Assembly (NCBI GenBank): GCA_036267135.1
Contig: DATAWQ010000052.1
Span: 1-64,000 of the forward strand
Direction of reading: 5' to 3'
Length of the DNA stretch: 64,000 bases
Source: PALSA-505 sp036267135
GTDB taxonomy: Bacteria > Actinomycetota > Actinomycetes > Streptosporangiales > Streptosporangiaceae
The notes beneath the pieces are model-generated. The model made no database searches. It saw only the letters and a list, made by a program, of their open reading frames with translations, and was not told where the DNA came from. Made by a program: the position numbers and the translations under genes. Positions 54,000 through 63,226 of the stretch are shown here, piece after piece; within the stretch, counting starts at the first letter, position 1, and every line of letters begins with the position of its first letter.

Positions 54000-55921
54000 C
54001 AGTGCTCCTCCTCTGGTTCGGCTGGCACTGGGTTGGCGGGGGCTGCGGTCTCGGGGGGCAATTCCTCGTCGGTCAGGTACTTCTTCAGCTCATCCCGGTC
54101 GAACAGGGCGAGCAGGTCGGGGCGCATCGGCTCCATCGGCTGCTTGGTGAGCTGGACCCGGTCGTGGTCCAGCGTGCAGATCAGGTTGATCTTGCGCCAT
54201 TCCGCCGACATCTGCGGGTAGTCGTCACGGGCGTGGCCGCCGCGGCTCTCCTGCCGTTCCAGCGCGGCCATCGCGACGCACTCCGCGACGATCATCATGT
54301 TCCGCAGGTCCAGGGACAGGTGCCAGCCGGGGTTGTAGGCCTGGCCGCCGGGCGCGCCGACCTTGGCCGTGCGTTCCTTCAGCTTCTCCAGCTCGCCGAG
54401 GGCCTGCTCCATCTCCTTCTCGGTGCGGATCAGGCCGACCAGGGTGGTCATGATCTCTTGCAGTTCGAGCTGCACCGAGTACGGGTTCTCGCCGTCCCGC
54501 TCCAGCGGCGCGCCGGCCTCCTCGGCGGCGGCCCGCAGGTCCGCGTCGGCCGGCACCGGGCGCGAGCTCAGCTCGTCCAGGTAGTCGGCCGCGCCGAGGC
54601 CCGCCCGCCGGCCGAAGACCAGCAGGTCGGACAGCGAGTTGCCGCCCAGCCGGTTGGAGCCGTGCATGCCGCCGGACACCTCGCCGGCCGCGAACAGGCC
54701 GGGCACGGCCGCGGCCGCGGTGCCCGGGTCCACCTCGACCCCGCCCATCACGTAGTGGCAGGTCGGGCCGACCTCCATCGGCTCCTTGGTGATGTCGACG
54801 TCGGCCAGCTCTTTGAACTGGTGATGCATGGACGGCAGCCGGCGCAGGATCTCGTCGGCCGGCAGCCGGGAGGAGATGTCGAGGAACACGCCGCCGTGCT
54901 CGGAGCCGCGGCCTGCCTTCACCTCGGAGTTGATCGACCTGGCCACCTCGTCGCGGGGCAGCAGTTCGGGCGGGCGGCGGTTATGGTCGGGGTCGGCGTA
55001 CCAGCGGTCGGCCTCTTCCTCGGTCTCCGCGTACTGGGCGCGGAACACGTCGGGCACGTAGTTGAACATGAACCGCTTGCCCTCGGAGTTGCGCAGCACG
55101 CCGCCGTCGCCGCGCACCGACTCGGTGACCAGCAGGCCCTTCACCGAGGGCGGCCAGACCATGCCGGTCGGGTGCAGCTGGACGAACTCCATGTTCAGCA
55201 GCTTGGCCCCGGCCAGCATGGCCAGCGCGTGCCCGTCGCCGGTGTACTCCCAGGAGTTCGACGTGACCTTGTAGGTCTTGCCGATGCCGCCGGTGGCCAG
55301 CACCACGGCCGGCGCCTCGAAGAACACGAACGCGCCGGTGTCCCTGACGTACCCGAACGCCCCGGCGATCCGGCCGCCCGCCCTGATCAGCCTGGTGATG
55401 GTGGTCTCGGCGAACACCTTGATCATGGCCTCGGGGTCGCCGTGCGACACGGCGTCCTCCTGCTGCAGCGCGACCACCTTCTGCTGCAGCGTGCGGATCA
55501 TCTCCAGGCCGGTGCGGTCGCCGACGTGGGCCAGCCGCGGGTACTCGTGCCCGCCGAAGTTTCGCTGGCTGATCTTGCCGTCCGGGGTCCGGTCGAACAC
55601 CGCTCCCCAGGCCTCCAGCTCCCAGACCCGGTCCGGCGCCTCGTTGGCGTGCAGCTCGGCCATCCGCCAGTTGTTCAGGAACTTGCCGCCGCGCATGGTG
55701 TCGCGGAAGTGGACCTGGGAGTTGTCGTTCGGGTTCTGGTTGCCCATGGCCGCCGCGGCGCCGCCCTCGGCCATCACCGTGTGCGCCTTGCCGAACAGGG
55801 ACTTGGAGATGATCGCGGTCTTCTTGCCGCGCAGCCTGGCCTCGATCGCCGCGCGCAGCCCCGAGCCGCCCGCGCCGATGACCACGACGTCGTACGTATG
55901 CCGCTGAATGTCGTCTGTCAT
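53999..55921 (-). CDS. sdhA: Succinate dehydrogenase/fumarate reductase flavoprotein subunit
   Basis: The 640-aa protein has the FAD-binding GAGGSGLRAAIEAR motif, the covalent-FAD His region (SLFGKAHTVMAEGG), active-site segments (EFVQLHPTGMVWPP; PTCHYVMGGVEVDP) and GMHGSNRLGGNSLSDLLVFG. It oxidises succinate (or reduces fumarate) at the inner face of the membrane. The ATG at 55921, 10 bp after the sdhC stop, is preferred to a TTG at 55942 that overlaps sdhC. Confidence 0.94.
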   Translation of the reverse strand: MTDDIQRHTYDVVVIGAGGSGLRAAIEARLRGKKTAIISKSLFGKAHTVMAEGGAAAAMGNQNPNDNSQVHFRDTMRGGKFLNNWRMAELHANEAPDRVWELEAWGAVFDRTPDGKISQRNFGGHEYPRLAHVGDRTGLEMIRTLQQKVVALQQEDAVSHGDPEAMIKVFAETTITRLIRAGGRIAGAFGYVRDTGAFVFFEAPAVVLATGGIGKTYKVTSNSWEYTGDGHALAMLAGAKLLNMEFVQLHPTGMVWPPSVKGLLVTESVRGDGGVLRNSEGKRFMFNYVPDVFRAQYAETEEEADRWYADPDHNRRPPELLPRDEVARSINSEVKAGRGSEHGGVFLDISSRLPADEILRRLPSMHHQFKELADVDITKEPMEVGPTCHYVMGGVEVDPGTAAAAVPGLFAAGEVSGGMHGSNRLGGNSLSDLLVFGRRAGLGAADYLDELSSRPVPADADLRAAAEEAGAPLERDGENPYSVQLELQEIMTTLVGLIRTEKEMEQALGELEKLKERTAKVGAPGGQAYNPGWHLSLDLRNMMIVAECVAMAALERQESRGGHARDDYPQMSAEWRKINLICTLDHDRVQLTKQPMEPMRPDLLALFDRDELKKYLTDEELPPETAAPANPVPAEPEEEH

Positions 55922-55931
55922 GCCGCCCGCC

Positions 55932-56735
55932 TCAGTTGACAATCCGCAGATCGCTGAAGACGTGAGCGGCCACCAGCCAGATGTAGAGGTCGGTCAGCAT
56001 CAGCGTGCCGAGTGTGGTCCAGGCCAGTTGCATGTGCTTGCCGTTCAGCTTGGAGATCTGCGTCCATATCCAGTACCGGACCGGATGCTTGGAGAAGTTC
56101 TTCAGCCGGCCGCCGGTGATATGCCGGCACGAGTGGCAGGACAGCGTGTAGGCCCACAGCAGCACCACGTTGGCCAGCATGATCAGCGTGCCCAGGCCGA
56201 GGCCGAAGCTGCCGTCCGGGCCGCGGAACGCCTGGATCACGTCGTAGGTGTTCAGTATCGAGATCAGGACCACCGCGAAGAAGAAGTAGCGGTGCAGGTT
56301 CTGCATGATGAGCGGGAACCTGGTCTCGCCCGAGTAGCTCTTGTGCGGCTCGCGCACCGCGCAGGCGGCCGGCGCCCGCCAGAAGGCCCGGTAGTACGCG
56401 CGCCGGTAGTAGTAGCAGCTCAGCCGGAAGCCGAGCACGAACGGCAGCGAGATCAGCGCGTACGGGATGATCGGCGGCACCGCCGGGAACCAGTGGCCCA
56501 GGCTGCTCGCCCCCGGCACGCACTCGCCGCTGATGCACGGCGAGTAGAACGGGGTCAGATAGTGGTACTTGGCCACGTAATACCAGTGCCCGATGAACAC
56601 ATGCACCGTGGCGTAGGTCACCCAGATGGTCAGCAGGGTGGCCGTGATCGCCGGTGCCCGCCACCATGGATCCTTGCGCAGTGTCTTTTCCGCGATCTGC
56701 GCCCGCGTTCGTGAAGTAATCGTTGCCTGCGTCAT
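55932..56735 (-). CDS. sdhC: Succinate dehydrogenase membrane anchor subunit
   Basis: The 267-aa protein has about five helices and several His residues, including a Cys-His-rich SCHSCRHITGGRL segment. It corresponds to the single large membrane subunit of actinobacterial Sdh1 rather than the SdhC-SdhD pair. The ATG at 56735 has GAGGA about 10 bases upstream; 25 residues further upstream in frame have no family character. Order sdhC-sdhA-sdhB is the usual one. Confidence 0.86.
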   Translation of the reverse strand: MTQATITSRTRAQIAEKTLRKDPWWRAPAITATLLTIWVTYATVHVFIGHWYYVAKYHYLTPFYSPCISGECVPGASSLGHWFPAVPPIIPYALISLPFVLGFRLSCYYYRRAYYRAFWRAPAACAVREPHKSYSGETRFPLIMQNLHRYFFFAVVLISILNTYDVIQAFRGPDGSFGLGLGTLIMLANVVLLWAYTLSCHSCRHITGGRLKNFSKHPVRYWIWTQISKLNGKHMQLAWTTLGTLMLTDLYIWLVAAHVFSDLRIVN

Positions 56736-56844
56736 GCCTGAAAGTCCTCGTCGACATTGACTGAAGCGCGGCTTCCCGCCAGCGCTGCCGATCAACCTAT
56801 TCCAGTCCACCTCAACTCTGGTACTCCGGTGGCCTTTCCCGCAT

Positions 56845-56875
56845 GTGACTCTGGCTACATTCGCCCGTTACTCTC
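56845..56875 (+). promoter_or_regulatory. Promoter of leaderless mshB
   Basis: GTGACT (56845-56850) and TACTCT (56870-56875) are 19 bp apart; the -10 is 6 bases from the ATG at 56882. No Shine-Dalgarno. Confidence 0.4.
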
Positions 56876-56881
56876 TGCCGC

Positions 56882-57715
56882 ATGAGCCCCGTGACCCCTC
56901 CGGCCGCCTCCAGCGGGCCCCGTTCTTTCGACGGCCGCAGCCTCCTGCTCGTGCACGCCCACCCCGACGACGAGTCGATCGGCACCGGCGCGACGATGGC
57001 CAAATACGCCGCGCAGGGGGCGCGGGTGACCTTGGTCACCTGCACGCTGGGCGAGCTCGGCGAGATCCTGCCGCCCCGCCTGGCCCACCTGGCCGCCGAC
57101 CGGGACGACCGGCTGGGCGAGTACCGGATCGGCGAGCTCGACGCCGCCTGCGCCGCGCTCGGCGTGACCGACCACAGGTTCCTGGGCGGGGCCGGCCGGT
57201 GGCGCGACTCCGGGATGATCGGCACCGCGGGCAACGAGGACCCCCGCTGCTTCTGGCGGGCCGACACCGGCGAAGCGGTGGCCGCGCTGCTCGCGGTCAT
57301 CGAGGAGGTACGCCCGCAGGTCCTGGTCAGCTACGACGACAACGGCGGCTACGGGCACCCCGACCACATCCAGGCCCACCGGGTGACCCGGCGTGCCTTC
57401 GAACTCGCCGCCGCCGGGAGCGCCGCCGCCGGGAGTGGCGGCGCACCGCCGGTGGCCAAGCTGTACGCCACCGCCCGGCTCGGTAACCCGCAGGCCACCA
57501 CCGAGATCGGCGCCAGCGACTACCTTCCGGCCAAGCTCGCCGCGATGCGCGCGCACGCCACCCAGCTCACCGTGGAAGGCAGCCACTTCTACCTGACCAA
57601 CCTGATCAACCGCCCCGTGTTCGGCCGCGAGTCCTACACCCTGCTGGCGGGCCCGCGCGGCCCCGGCACCGCCGCCGGCGAGCTGGAGCACGACCTGTTC
57701 GCCGGCCTGGGATAG
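56882..57715 (+). CDS. mshB: Mycothiol deacetylase MshB (PIG-L family)
   Basis: Zinc deacetylase acting on GlcNAc-Ins in mycothiol synthesis, the actinobacterial counterpart of glutathione production. The 277-aa protein has the AHPDDE motif (His27, Asp29/Asp30) and the second zinc site in NGGYGHPDHIQAHR (about 154-167), plus CTLGELGEILPPRLAHL. The length and the DUF6113-type gene that follows are typical for MshB. Mycothiol conjugate amidase Mca is a related possibility; the adjacent gene favours MshB. Confidence 0.88.
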   Translation: MSPVTPPAASSGPRSFDGRSLLLVHAHPDDESIGTGATMAKYAAQGARVTLVTCTLGELGEILPPRLAHLAADRDDRLGEYRIGELDAACAALGVTDHRFLGGAGRWRDSGMIGTAGNEDPRCFWRADTGEAVAALLAVIEEVRPQVLVSYDDNGGYGHPDHIQAHRVTRRAFELAAAGSAAAGSGGAPPVAKLYATARLGNPQATTEIGASDYLPAKLAAMRAHATQLTVEGSHFYLTNLINRPVFGRESYTLLAGPRGPGTAAGELEHDLFAGLG

Positions 57716-57804
57716 CCAGACCAGCGCCAGACCAGCGCCGGGCCGACGCCAGACCTGCGGCAGGCCGGCCAAAAGGCTGATCGGCTTCTGGGACCTTCGC
57801 GAGA

Positions 57805-57810
57805 TAACCT
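57805..57810 (+). promoter_or_regulatory. -10 box for leaderless DUF6113-type gene
   Basis: TAACCT is followed by exactly 7 bases and the GTG at 57818. No Shine-Dalgarno. Confidence 0.5.
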
Positions 57811-57817
57811 GCCTAGC

Positions 57818-58360
57818 GTGGGAATCACGCCGCTGTCACCGTCCGCCCGGCCGTCGCCGGGCCAGCCGCCGAGCCACCTGACGGCCTTCGTCACCGGTGG
57901 CGCCTATGCGCTGCTGCTCCTGCTCGGCCTGCTCGAAGGCGTGATCGGCTCCTTCCAGTACAGCCGCGGCGCGGCCGGCAGCGTCCCGCTGGGCTCTATC
58001 GGCTTCGCCCTGCTGATCCTGGTCACCTGCGGGCTGGCCGGCTGGGCCATGCGGGGCATGCCGGGCGCGCTGCTCCCGGCCATCGGCTGGTTCGTCGCCT
58101 CGTTCGGCCTGGCCATGCCCAACGCGGGCGGCAGCGTGATCATCGCGAACACCAGCGCGGGGGAGTGGTTTCTCTACGGCGGCTCGGTCTGCGCACTGGT
58201 CGGCGTGGGCTCCGCCTTCGTCACGGTCGCCCGCCGTCCGCTCGGCGAGCCCCGTTCCCGCGGCGCCACGAGCGGCCCCGGGAGGGGAAACAGCCAGCCC
58301 AGGCGCGGGTGGCTAAAAGACAGGAACAGGACGGCCAACGGCGACGTTCCCCCGGCATGA
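57818..58360 (+). CDS. DUF6113-type membrane protein
   Basis: The 180-aa protein has about four helices (AYALLLLLGLLEGVIGSF; GFALLILVTCGLAGWAMRG; LLPAIGWFVASFGLAMP; EWFLYGGSVCALVGVGSAFV), a short cytoplasmic N-terminus and a basic tail. This small membrane protein next to mshB is conserved in actinobacteria and has no assigned role. GTG start set by the -10 box. Confidence 0.7.
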   Translation: MGITPLSPSARPSPGQPPSHLTAFVTGGAYALLLLLGLLEGVIGSFQYSRGAAGSVPLGSIGFALLILVTCGLAGWAMRGMPGALLPAIGWFVASFGLAMPNAGGSVIIANTSAGEWFLYGGSVCALVGVGSAFVTVARRPLGEPRSRGATSGPGRGNSQPRRGWLKDRNRTANGDVPPA

Positions 58361-58376
58361 CGACCGGAACCCGCAC

Positions 58377-58874
58377 ATGACCGACGTGGACATCGCGGAC
58401 TTCAGGCAGGCCGCCGGCCAGTTCGCCACGGGCATTCTCGTCGTATCCACCCGCCTGGACGGCGTGCCGCACAGCATGACGGTCAGCGCCTTCACCTCGG
58501 TCTCGCTCGACCCGGTGCTCGTGCTGTTCTGCGCCGAGAAGATCGCCAGATTCCACGAGGCCGTGCTGGCCGCCGGTCAGTGGGCGGTGAGCGTGCTGGA
58601 CGAGGACGCGGAGAAGGTGTCCCGCTGGCTGGCCACCAGGGGCCGCCCGCTGGAAGACCAGCTCGCCGAGATCGCCTGGCACCCCGGCCCGCTGACCGGA
58701 GCGCCCATCCTGGACGACGCCCTGTCCGCACTGGAGTGCCGGACCACCGCTGTGCACGACGGCGGTGACCACAGCATCGTCGTCGGCGAGGTGATCGGCG
58801 TCACCCCGCCCAAGGCCACCGGCCGCCCGCTGGTCTTCTACGCCAGCCAGTACCGCCGCCTGGCCGACAGCTAA
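58377..58874 (+). CDS. Flavin reductase family protein
   Basis: The 165-aa protein has the flavin-reductase split-barrel sequence (FRQAAGQFATGILVVSTRLDG; HSMTVSAFTSVSLDPVLVLFC; FAVSVL-like WAVSVLDED). Such enzymes give reduced FMN to monooxygenases or act on their own. It is 16 bp from the DUF6113-type gene. No monooxygenase is nearby, so the partner is unknown. Converges on rocD; the 108-bp gap contains a doubled CCCAGCCCGTGCAG. Confidence 0.86.
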   Translation: MTDVDIADFRQAAGQFATGILVVSTRLDGVPHSMTVSAFTSVSLDPVLVLFCAEKIARFHEAVLAAGQWAVSVLDEDAEKVSRWLATRGRPLEDQLAEIAWHPGPLTGAPILDDALSALECRTTAVHDGGDHSIVVGEVIGVTPPKATGRPLVFYASQYRRLADS

Positions 58875-58982
58875 CCCGGCCACCGGCCGGACGCACAAGC
58901 TCACCCAGCCCGTGCAGCCCAGCCCGTGCAGCCGCCAGCCGCCCAGCCCAGCCCGCGGCCTGGCCCAGCCCGGCCCGGCGTC

Positions 58983-60176
58983 CTAGCGGACCGCTTCCTC
59001 GATCCGGTCCAGCGCCCAGTCCAGGTCTTCCTCGCTGACCACCAGCGGCGGCGCCAGCCGGATGCACGTGCCGTGGGTGTCCTTGGCCAGCACCCCGTGG
59101 GCGGCCAGCCGCTCGCACGCCTCCCGTCCCGGCAGCGACACGAACTCGACTCCCGCCCACAGCCCGCGCCCGCGCACCTCGCGCACCACCGAGCGCGGCA
59201 GCGCGGACAGCCGGTCGTGCATGTGCGAGCCGAGCTTGGCCGACCGCTCCTGGTACTCCCCGGTGGACAGCATCGCGATCACCTCGCGCGCCACCGCGCA
59301 GGCCAGCGGGTTGCCACCGAACGTGGACCCGTGCTGCCCCGGCTTGAACACGCCGAGGATCTCGCTGCTCGACACCACCGCCGACACCGGCACGATCCCG
59401 CCGCCGAGCGCCTTGCCCAGCGTGTACAGGTCCGGCACCACGTTTTCGTGTTCGCACGCGAACGTGGTCCCGGTCCGGCCCAGGCCCGACTGGATCTCGT
59501 CGGCCATCATCAGCGCCCCGCGCGCCGTGCACAGCTCCCGCACCCCGGTCAGGAATCCAGGCGGCGGCACCAGCACGCCCGCCTCGCCCTGGATCGGCTC
59601 GACCAGCACGCCCACCACACGGTCGTTGAACGCCGCCTCGAGCGCGGCCAGGTCGCCGTAGGGGACCAGCCGGAACCCGGGTGTGTAAGGCCCGTACGAA
59701 GCCCGCGCGTCCTCGTCGGTGGAGAAGCTGACGATCGTCGTCGTCCGGCCGTGGAAGTTGCCTTCGAACGCGATGATCACCGCCTCGCCGTCCGGCACGC
59801 CCTTGACCTCGTAGCCCCACTTGCGCGCGGTCTTGATCGCGGTCTCCACCGCCTCGGCGCCGGTGTTCATCGGCAGCACCATGTCCATGCCGGCCAGCGC
59901 CGCCAGCTCCGCGCAGAACGGCCCGAACTGGTCGTGGTCGAAGGCCCGGCTCACCAGCGTGACCCGCTCGAGCTGCCGCATCGCCGCCGTCACCAGGCGC
60001 GGGTGCCGGTGCCCGAAGTTGATCGCCGAGTACGCCGCCAGCATGTCCAGGTAACGCCGCCCGTCCACGTCGTGGACCCAGGCGCCCTCCGCCTCGGATA
60101 CCACTACGGGCAGCGGGTTGTAGTTGTGCGCGCTGTGCGCGAGCGTCTGAGCCCGCAGCTCGCTCGATGTTGCCAA
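58983..60176 (-). CDS. rocD: Ornithine aminotransferase
   Basis: PLP-dependent class III aminotransferase that converts ornithine to glutamate semialdehyde. The 397-aa protein has PMNTGAEAVETAIKTARKW, the active-site Lys in YTLGKALGGGIVPVSAVV, and GSTFGGNPLACAVA. The TTG at 60176 follows a GGGAGGA site with good spacing. It lies 24 bp downstream of the ddaH gene in one operon, a known pairing for breakdown of arginine-derived compounds. Confidence 0.92.
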   Translation of the reverse strand: MATSSELRAQTLAHSAHNYNPLPVVVSEAEGAWVHDVDGRRYLDMLAAYSAINFGHRHPRLVTAAMRQLERVTLVSRAFDHDQFGPFCAELAALAGMDMVLPMNTGAEAVETAIKTARKWGYEVKGVPDGEAVIIAFEGNFHGRTTTIVSFSTDEDARASYGPYTPGFRLVPYGDLAALEAAFNDRVVGVLVEPIQGEAGVLVPPPGFLTGVRELCTARGALMMADEIQSGLGRTGTTFACEHENVVPDLYTLGKALGGGIVPVSAVVSSSEILGVFKPGQHGSTFGGNPLACAVAREVIAMLSTGEYQERSAKLGSHMHDRLSALPRSVVREVRGRGLWAGVEFVSLPGREACERLAAHGVLAKDTHGTCIRLAPPLVVSEEDLDWALDRIEEAVR

Positions 60177-60200
60177 GGTTTTCCTCCCTACGGCTCCGCT

Positions 60201-61049
60201 TTATTGTCCGGAAAGATGCTCTACGGATGACCTGAGTTCGAGGGTGCAGCACTTCGGCCCGCCACCCGCCTTGCTGAATTCCGACATGTCCACCGGCACC
60301 GGCTCGAAGCCCCGCGCGGCGAGCTGCGCCGCCAGCCCTGTCGCCTGTACGGGCAGCACCACGTGATGCCCGTCGCTGACCGCGTTCAGCCCGAGCACCT
60401 CGGCGTCCTCGTCCTTGGCCTCGATCAGCTCGCCGAAATGCGAGGCCAGCGCTGCCCGCCCGGCGTCGTCAAACGCGGCCGGATAATAAGCCGCCGTGTT
60501 CGCGTCCAGCACGCACAACGCGGTATCCAGATGGTAGTAACGCGAGTCCACCAGCCGCACCGTCAGCACCGGCCGCCCGAACAGCTCCCCGGCCTCGGCG
60601 TGCGCGGCCGTCTCGGTACGGAACCCGTGCCCCGCGACCACCGCCGGCCCGGCCAGCAGGATGTCGCCCTCGCCCTCGTTCACGGCCTGCGGGACGCGCA
60701 CCACCTGGTAGCCCTCGCGCCGGAACCAATCGAGGTACGCCGCGCCCTCGGCCGCCCGCTCGGCGTGCAGGAACCGCGCCCCCAGCACCTTGCCGTCGAT
60801 GACCGTCGCCCCGTTCGCGGCGAACACCATGTCCGGCAGCCCCGCGACCGGCTCGATGAGCTGTACCCGGTGCCCGAGCCGCAGGTACGTGGCCCGCAGC
60901 GCCTCCCATTGCGCCATCGCCCGTGCCGCATCCACCGGCTGCTCCGGGTTCATCCACGGATTGATCGCGTAGCTTACGGCGAAATGCCCCGGCGGGCACA
61001 TCAGGTAGCTCCTGGCCGAGCCGATACGGCGAGCGTCTGCTGTCGTCAC
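60201..61049 (-). CDS. ddaH: Dimethylarginine dimethylaminohydrolase-type hydrolase
   Basis: The 282-aa protein is of the guanidino-modifying enzyme fold: MCPPGHFAVSYAINPWMNP, PDMVFAANGATVIDG, EGEGDILLAG, the His in YYHLDTALCVLD and a C-terminal Cys in GGGPKCCTLELR. It would hydrolyse methylarginines or arginine to citrulline or ornithine-related products. The GTG at 61049 fits the family N-terminus (TTADARRIGSARSYLM); an ATG at 61121 would add 24 residues without family match. The rocD pairing supports an arginine/ornithine catabolic role. Confidence 0.85.
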   Translation of the reverse strand: MTTADARRIGSARSYLMCPPGHFAVSYAINPWMNPEQPVDAARAMAQWEALRATYLRLGHRVQLIEPVAGLPDMVFAANGATVIDGKVLGARFLHAERAAEGAAYLDWFRREGYQVVRVPQAVNEGEGDILLAGPAVVAGHGFRTETAAHAEAGELFGRPVLTVRLVDSRYYHLDTALCVLDANTAAYYPAAFDDAGRAALASHFGELIEAKDEDAEVLGLNAVSDGHHVVLPVQATGLAAQLAARGFEPVPVDMSEFSKAGGGPKCCTLELRSSVEHLSGQ

Positions 61050-61267
61050 GGACGTCCGGTTCCCTTCTGTGATCACTGGTTTCGGCGTCCAGCCTAGGGG
61101 GACCGGTGGAGCAATGAGCATCTACTGTTCTTGCGTCTTCACGGCGATTCGTTGCAATTTCTCTGACCGTATGCGCTGATCGTTGCGTGATTCATTAATG
61201 TATGGGCTCGATCAACGGTGCCGCTCGATTCCGGACGTGACCGGCCCCACCGAACCCCTCACACGGC

Positions 61268-63226
61268 CTACCGCCGGACCGACCAGGCCTGGCCGTCCGG
61301 GGTATCGGCCACCGTGACTCCCATGGCCGCCAGTTCGTCCCGCAGCCGGTCCGAAGCCGCCCAGTCGCTGGCCTCGCGCGCCTTGGCCCGCGCCGCCAGC
61401 CGGTCGGCCGCCCCGCCGGGCAGTTCCGGCGCGGCGGCCGGCTTGCCCACGTCGCGGACCAGGTCGAGGCCGAACAACCGGTCCAAGTACGCGAACGTCT
61501 CGAACTTGGCCCCGGCCGGCACGTCCGGGTCGCGCTCCACCCCGCGCAGTTCCCGCAGCGCCGTCGGCGTGTCGAGGTCGTCCTCGAAGGCGGTCACCGC
61601 CGCCTTCGCGTACCGGGCCGGCGCCGGTGCGCTCGGCGAGTTAGCCCACTCCGCCGCCCGCTCCCGCCACCGCCGCAGCGTCTTGTCCGCCGCCTCCAGC
61701 GTGTCCCAGGTCAGGTTCATCTGCTGCCGGAACCGATGCTCGAGGAAGGCCAGCCGCAGCGCCAGCGGATCGAGCCCGCGATCGGTCAGGTCGCGCAGCA
61801 GTACCACGTTGCCGGTCGACTTCGACATCTTCCGGCCCTCGAACAGCAGGTGCTCGCCGTGCACCCAGCCCCGGACCACGTCGTGCCCGGTCACCGAGTT
61901 GGACTGGGCCCGCTCGTTCTCGTGGTGCGGGAACCGCAGGTCCACGCCGGCGGTATGAACGTCCACGTGCTCGCCGAGGTGGTGCAGCAACATGGCCGAG
62001 CACTCGGTGTGCCAGCCGGGGAACCCGGTGCCCCACGGCGTCGGCCAGGTCAGCTCGCCGCCATCGGGCTTGCTCTTCCAGAGGGCCCAGTCCGCGTGGA
62101 ACCTCTTGCCCGCCTCGACCTCCCCGCCGGTCCGCGAGCCGGGCTGCAGGTCGGTGAGCCGGTTCCCGGACAGCTCCCCGTACCCGGGGAACGAGCGCGC
62201 GTCGAAGTACACCGACCCCTGCCCGTCCGGGTACGCGTGCCCGCCCTCGATCAGCTTCGCGATCATCTCGATCATGAGCTCGATCGACTCCGAGGCCCGC
62301 GGCTGATAGTCGGCCGGATGGATGTTCAGCGCGCTCATATCGGCGTGGAACGCGTCCTCGATCTCCCTGGCGATCTCCAGCACCGGCCGCCCCTCGGCCC
62401 GCGCCTGCGCCAGCATCTTGTCCTCGCCGGTCGCGTCGCTCGCGTCGTCACCGGTCAAATGCCCCACGTCGGTGATGTTCTGGCACACAATCACCAGCCG
62501 CCCCCGCCGCTGCGCCGCCCGCCGGATCAAATCCGACAACATGTACGTCCGCAAGTTCCCCACATGCGCGTACCGGTACACCGTGGGCCCGCAGTCATAC
62601 ACCCGCAGTTCCCCCCGGTGCGCCTGCCCCACCTCAATAACCTGCCGCATCCGCGTGTCATAAACCCCGAACATCCCCCCACCATACGGGCGTGCTGCGG
62701 CGGTGCCGTGCGGGCGGGCTGCCGCGGTGGACGCTGGTGCTTCGGGTTGCGGCGTGCGGCGCCGGGCCCGCAGCAGCCGCAGGACGTAGACGACGGCGCT
62801 GGCCGTGAACAGCGTGGCGGTGATCGCGAGCCAGCGGCCCAGGTAAGGCGCCTGGGTCTGCCCGGTAGCCGCCCGGTAGGAGCCCTGGCCCTGTTCGATG
62901 ACGCCGGGCAGATATACCAGCAGCAGCAATCCGGCGGCGAGCGTGGGGATGCGCAGGTAGTTGCGCGGTGAGATCGTGCGGCGGGCCAGGGGGGCCCTGC
63001 TGAGCAGGCCGCCGAGTGCGCGGTCGGCCAGGCTGTAGAGCGGGAACAAGATGAGGTCGTGGCCGATGACGGCGGCGCCGAACCAGATCGCCATACGTGG
63101 CAGCGCCGCGTTGGGAGCGGCCAGCACGATCACGTAGCCAGCGAGCCCGAGGCTGCCCAGCACGACCAGCGCGTGCAGTGAGTGTGCTCCGTAGCCGGCC
63201 TGGAGACGACGTATGCGCTCAGTCAT
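61268..63226 (-). CDS. cysS: Membrane protein fused in frame to cysteinyl-tRNA synthetase
   Basis: A single 652-aa frame. Residues 1-152 are a four-helix membrane protein (HALVVLGSLGLAGYVIVLAA; ...HDLILFPLYSLADR; LAAGLLLLVYLPGVI; LAITATLFTASAVVYVLRLL) ending in RARRR. After an Ala/Arg/Gly-rich linker (153-184), CysS starts at Met185 (MFGVYDTRMRQVIEVGQ) and is complete: CGPTVYRYAHVGNLRTY with the HIGH-like motif and zinc Cys, GWHTECSAM, FPHHENERAQ, and GRKMSKSTGN. Four helices and the basic residues put CysS on the cytoplasmic side. No stop separates the halves. The start overlaps the upstream oxidoreductase stop by 8 bp. Two genes joined by loss of a stop, or a sequence error, are the alternatives. 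An internal start at 62674 has its own -10-like box. Confidence 0.85.
   Translation of the reverse strand: MTERIRRLQAGYGAHSLHALVVLGSLGLAGYVIVLAAPNAALPRMAIWFGAAVIGHDLILFPLYSLADRALGGLLSRAPLARRTISPRNYLRIPTLAAGLLLLVYLPGVIEQGQGSYRAATGQTQAPYLGRWLAITATLFTASAVVYVLRLLRARRRTPQPEAPASTAAARPHGTAAARPYGGGMFGVYDTRMRQVIEVGQAHRGELRVYDCGPTVYRYAHVGNLRTYMLSDLIRRAAQRRGRLVIVCQNITDVGHLTGDDASDATGEDKMLAQARAEGRPVLEIAREIEDAFHADMSALNIHPADYQPRASESIELMIEMIAKLIEGGHAYPDGQGSVYFDARSFPGYGELSGNRLTDLQPGSRTGGEVEAGKRFHADWALWKSKPDGGELTWPTPWGTGFPGWHTECSAMLLHHLGEHVDVHTAGVDLRFPHHENERAQSNSVTGHDVVRGWVHGEHLLFEGRKMSKSTGNVVLLRDLTDRGLDPLALRLAFLEHRFRQQMNLTWDTLEAADKTLRRWRERAAEWANSPSAPAPARYAKAAVTAFEDDLDTPTALRELRGVERDPDVPAGAKFETFAYLDRLFGLDLVRDVGKPAAAPELPGGAADRLAARAKAREASDWAASDRLRDELAAMGVTVADTPDGQAWSVRR
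62681..62686 (-). promoter_or_regulatory. Possible internal -10 box for CysS alone
   Basis: On the minus strand TATGGT is followed by six Gs and the ATG at 62674 that would start a stand-alone CysS. The layout is like the leaderless promoters elsewhere in the window, but there is no -35 and the site is also coding. Confidence 0.35.

Noticed and set aside
54002..55939. Open frame of 645 codons on the plus strand opposite sdhA
   Set aside because: Antisense shadow of sdhA; composition is His/Arg/Gly-rich with no family resemblance.
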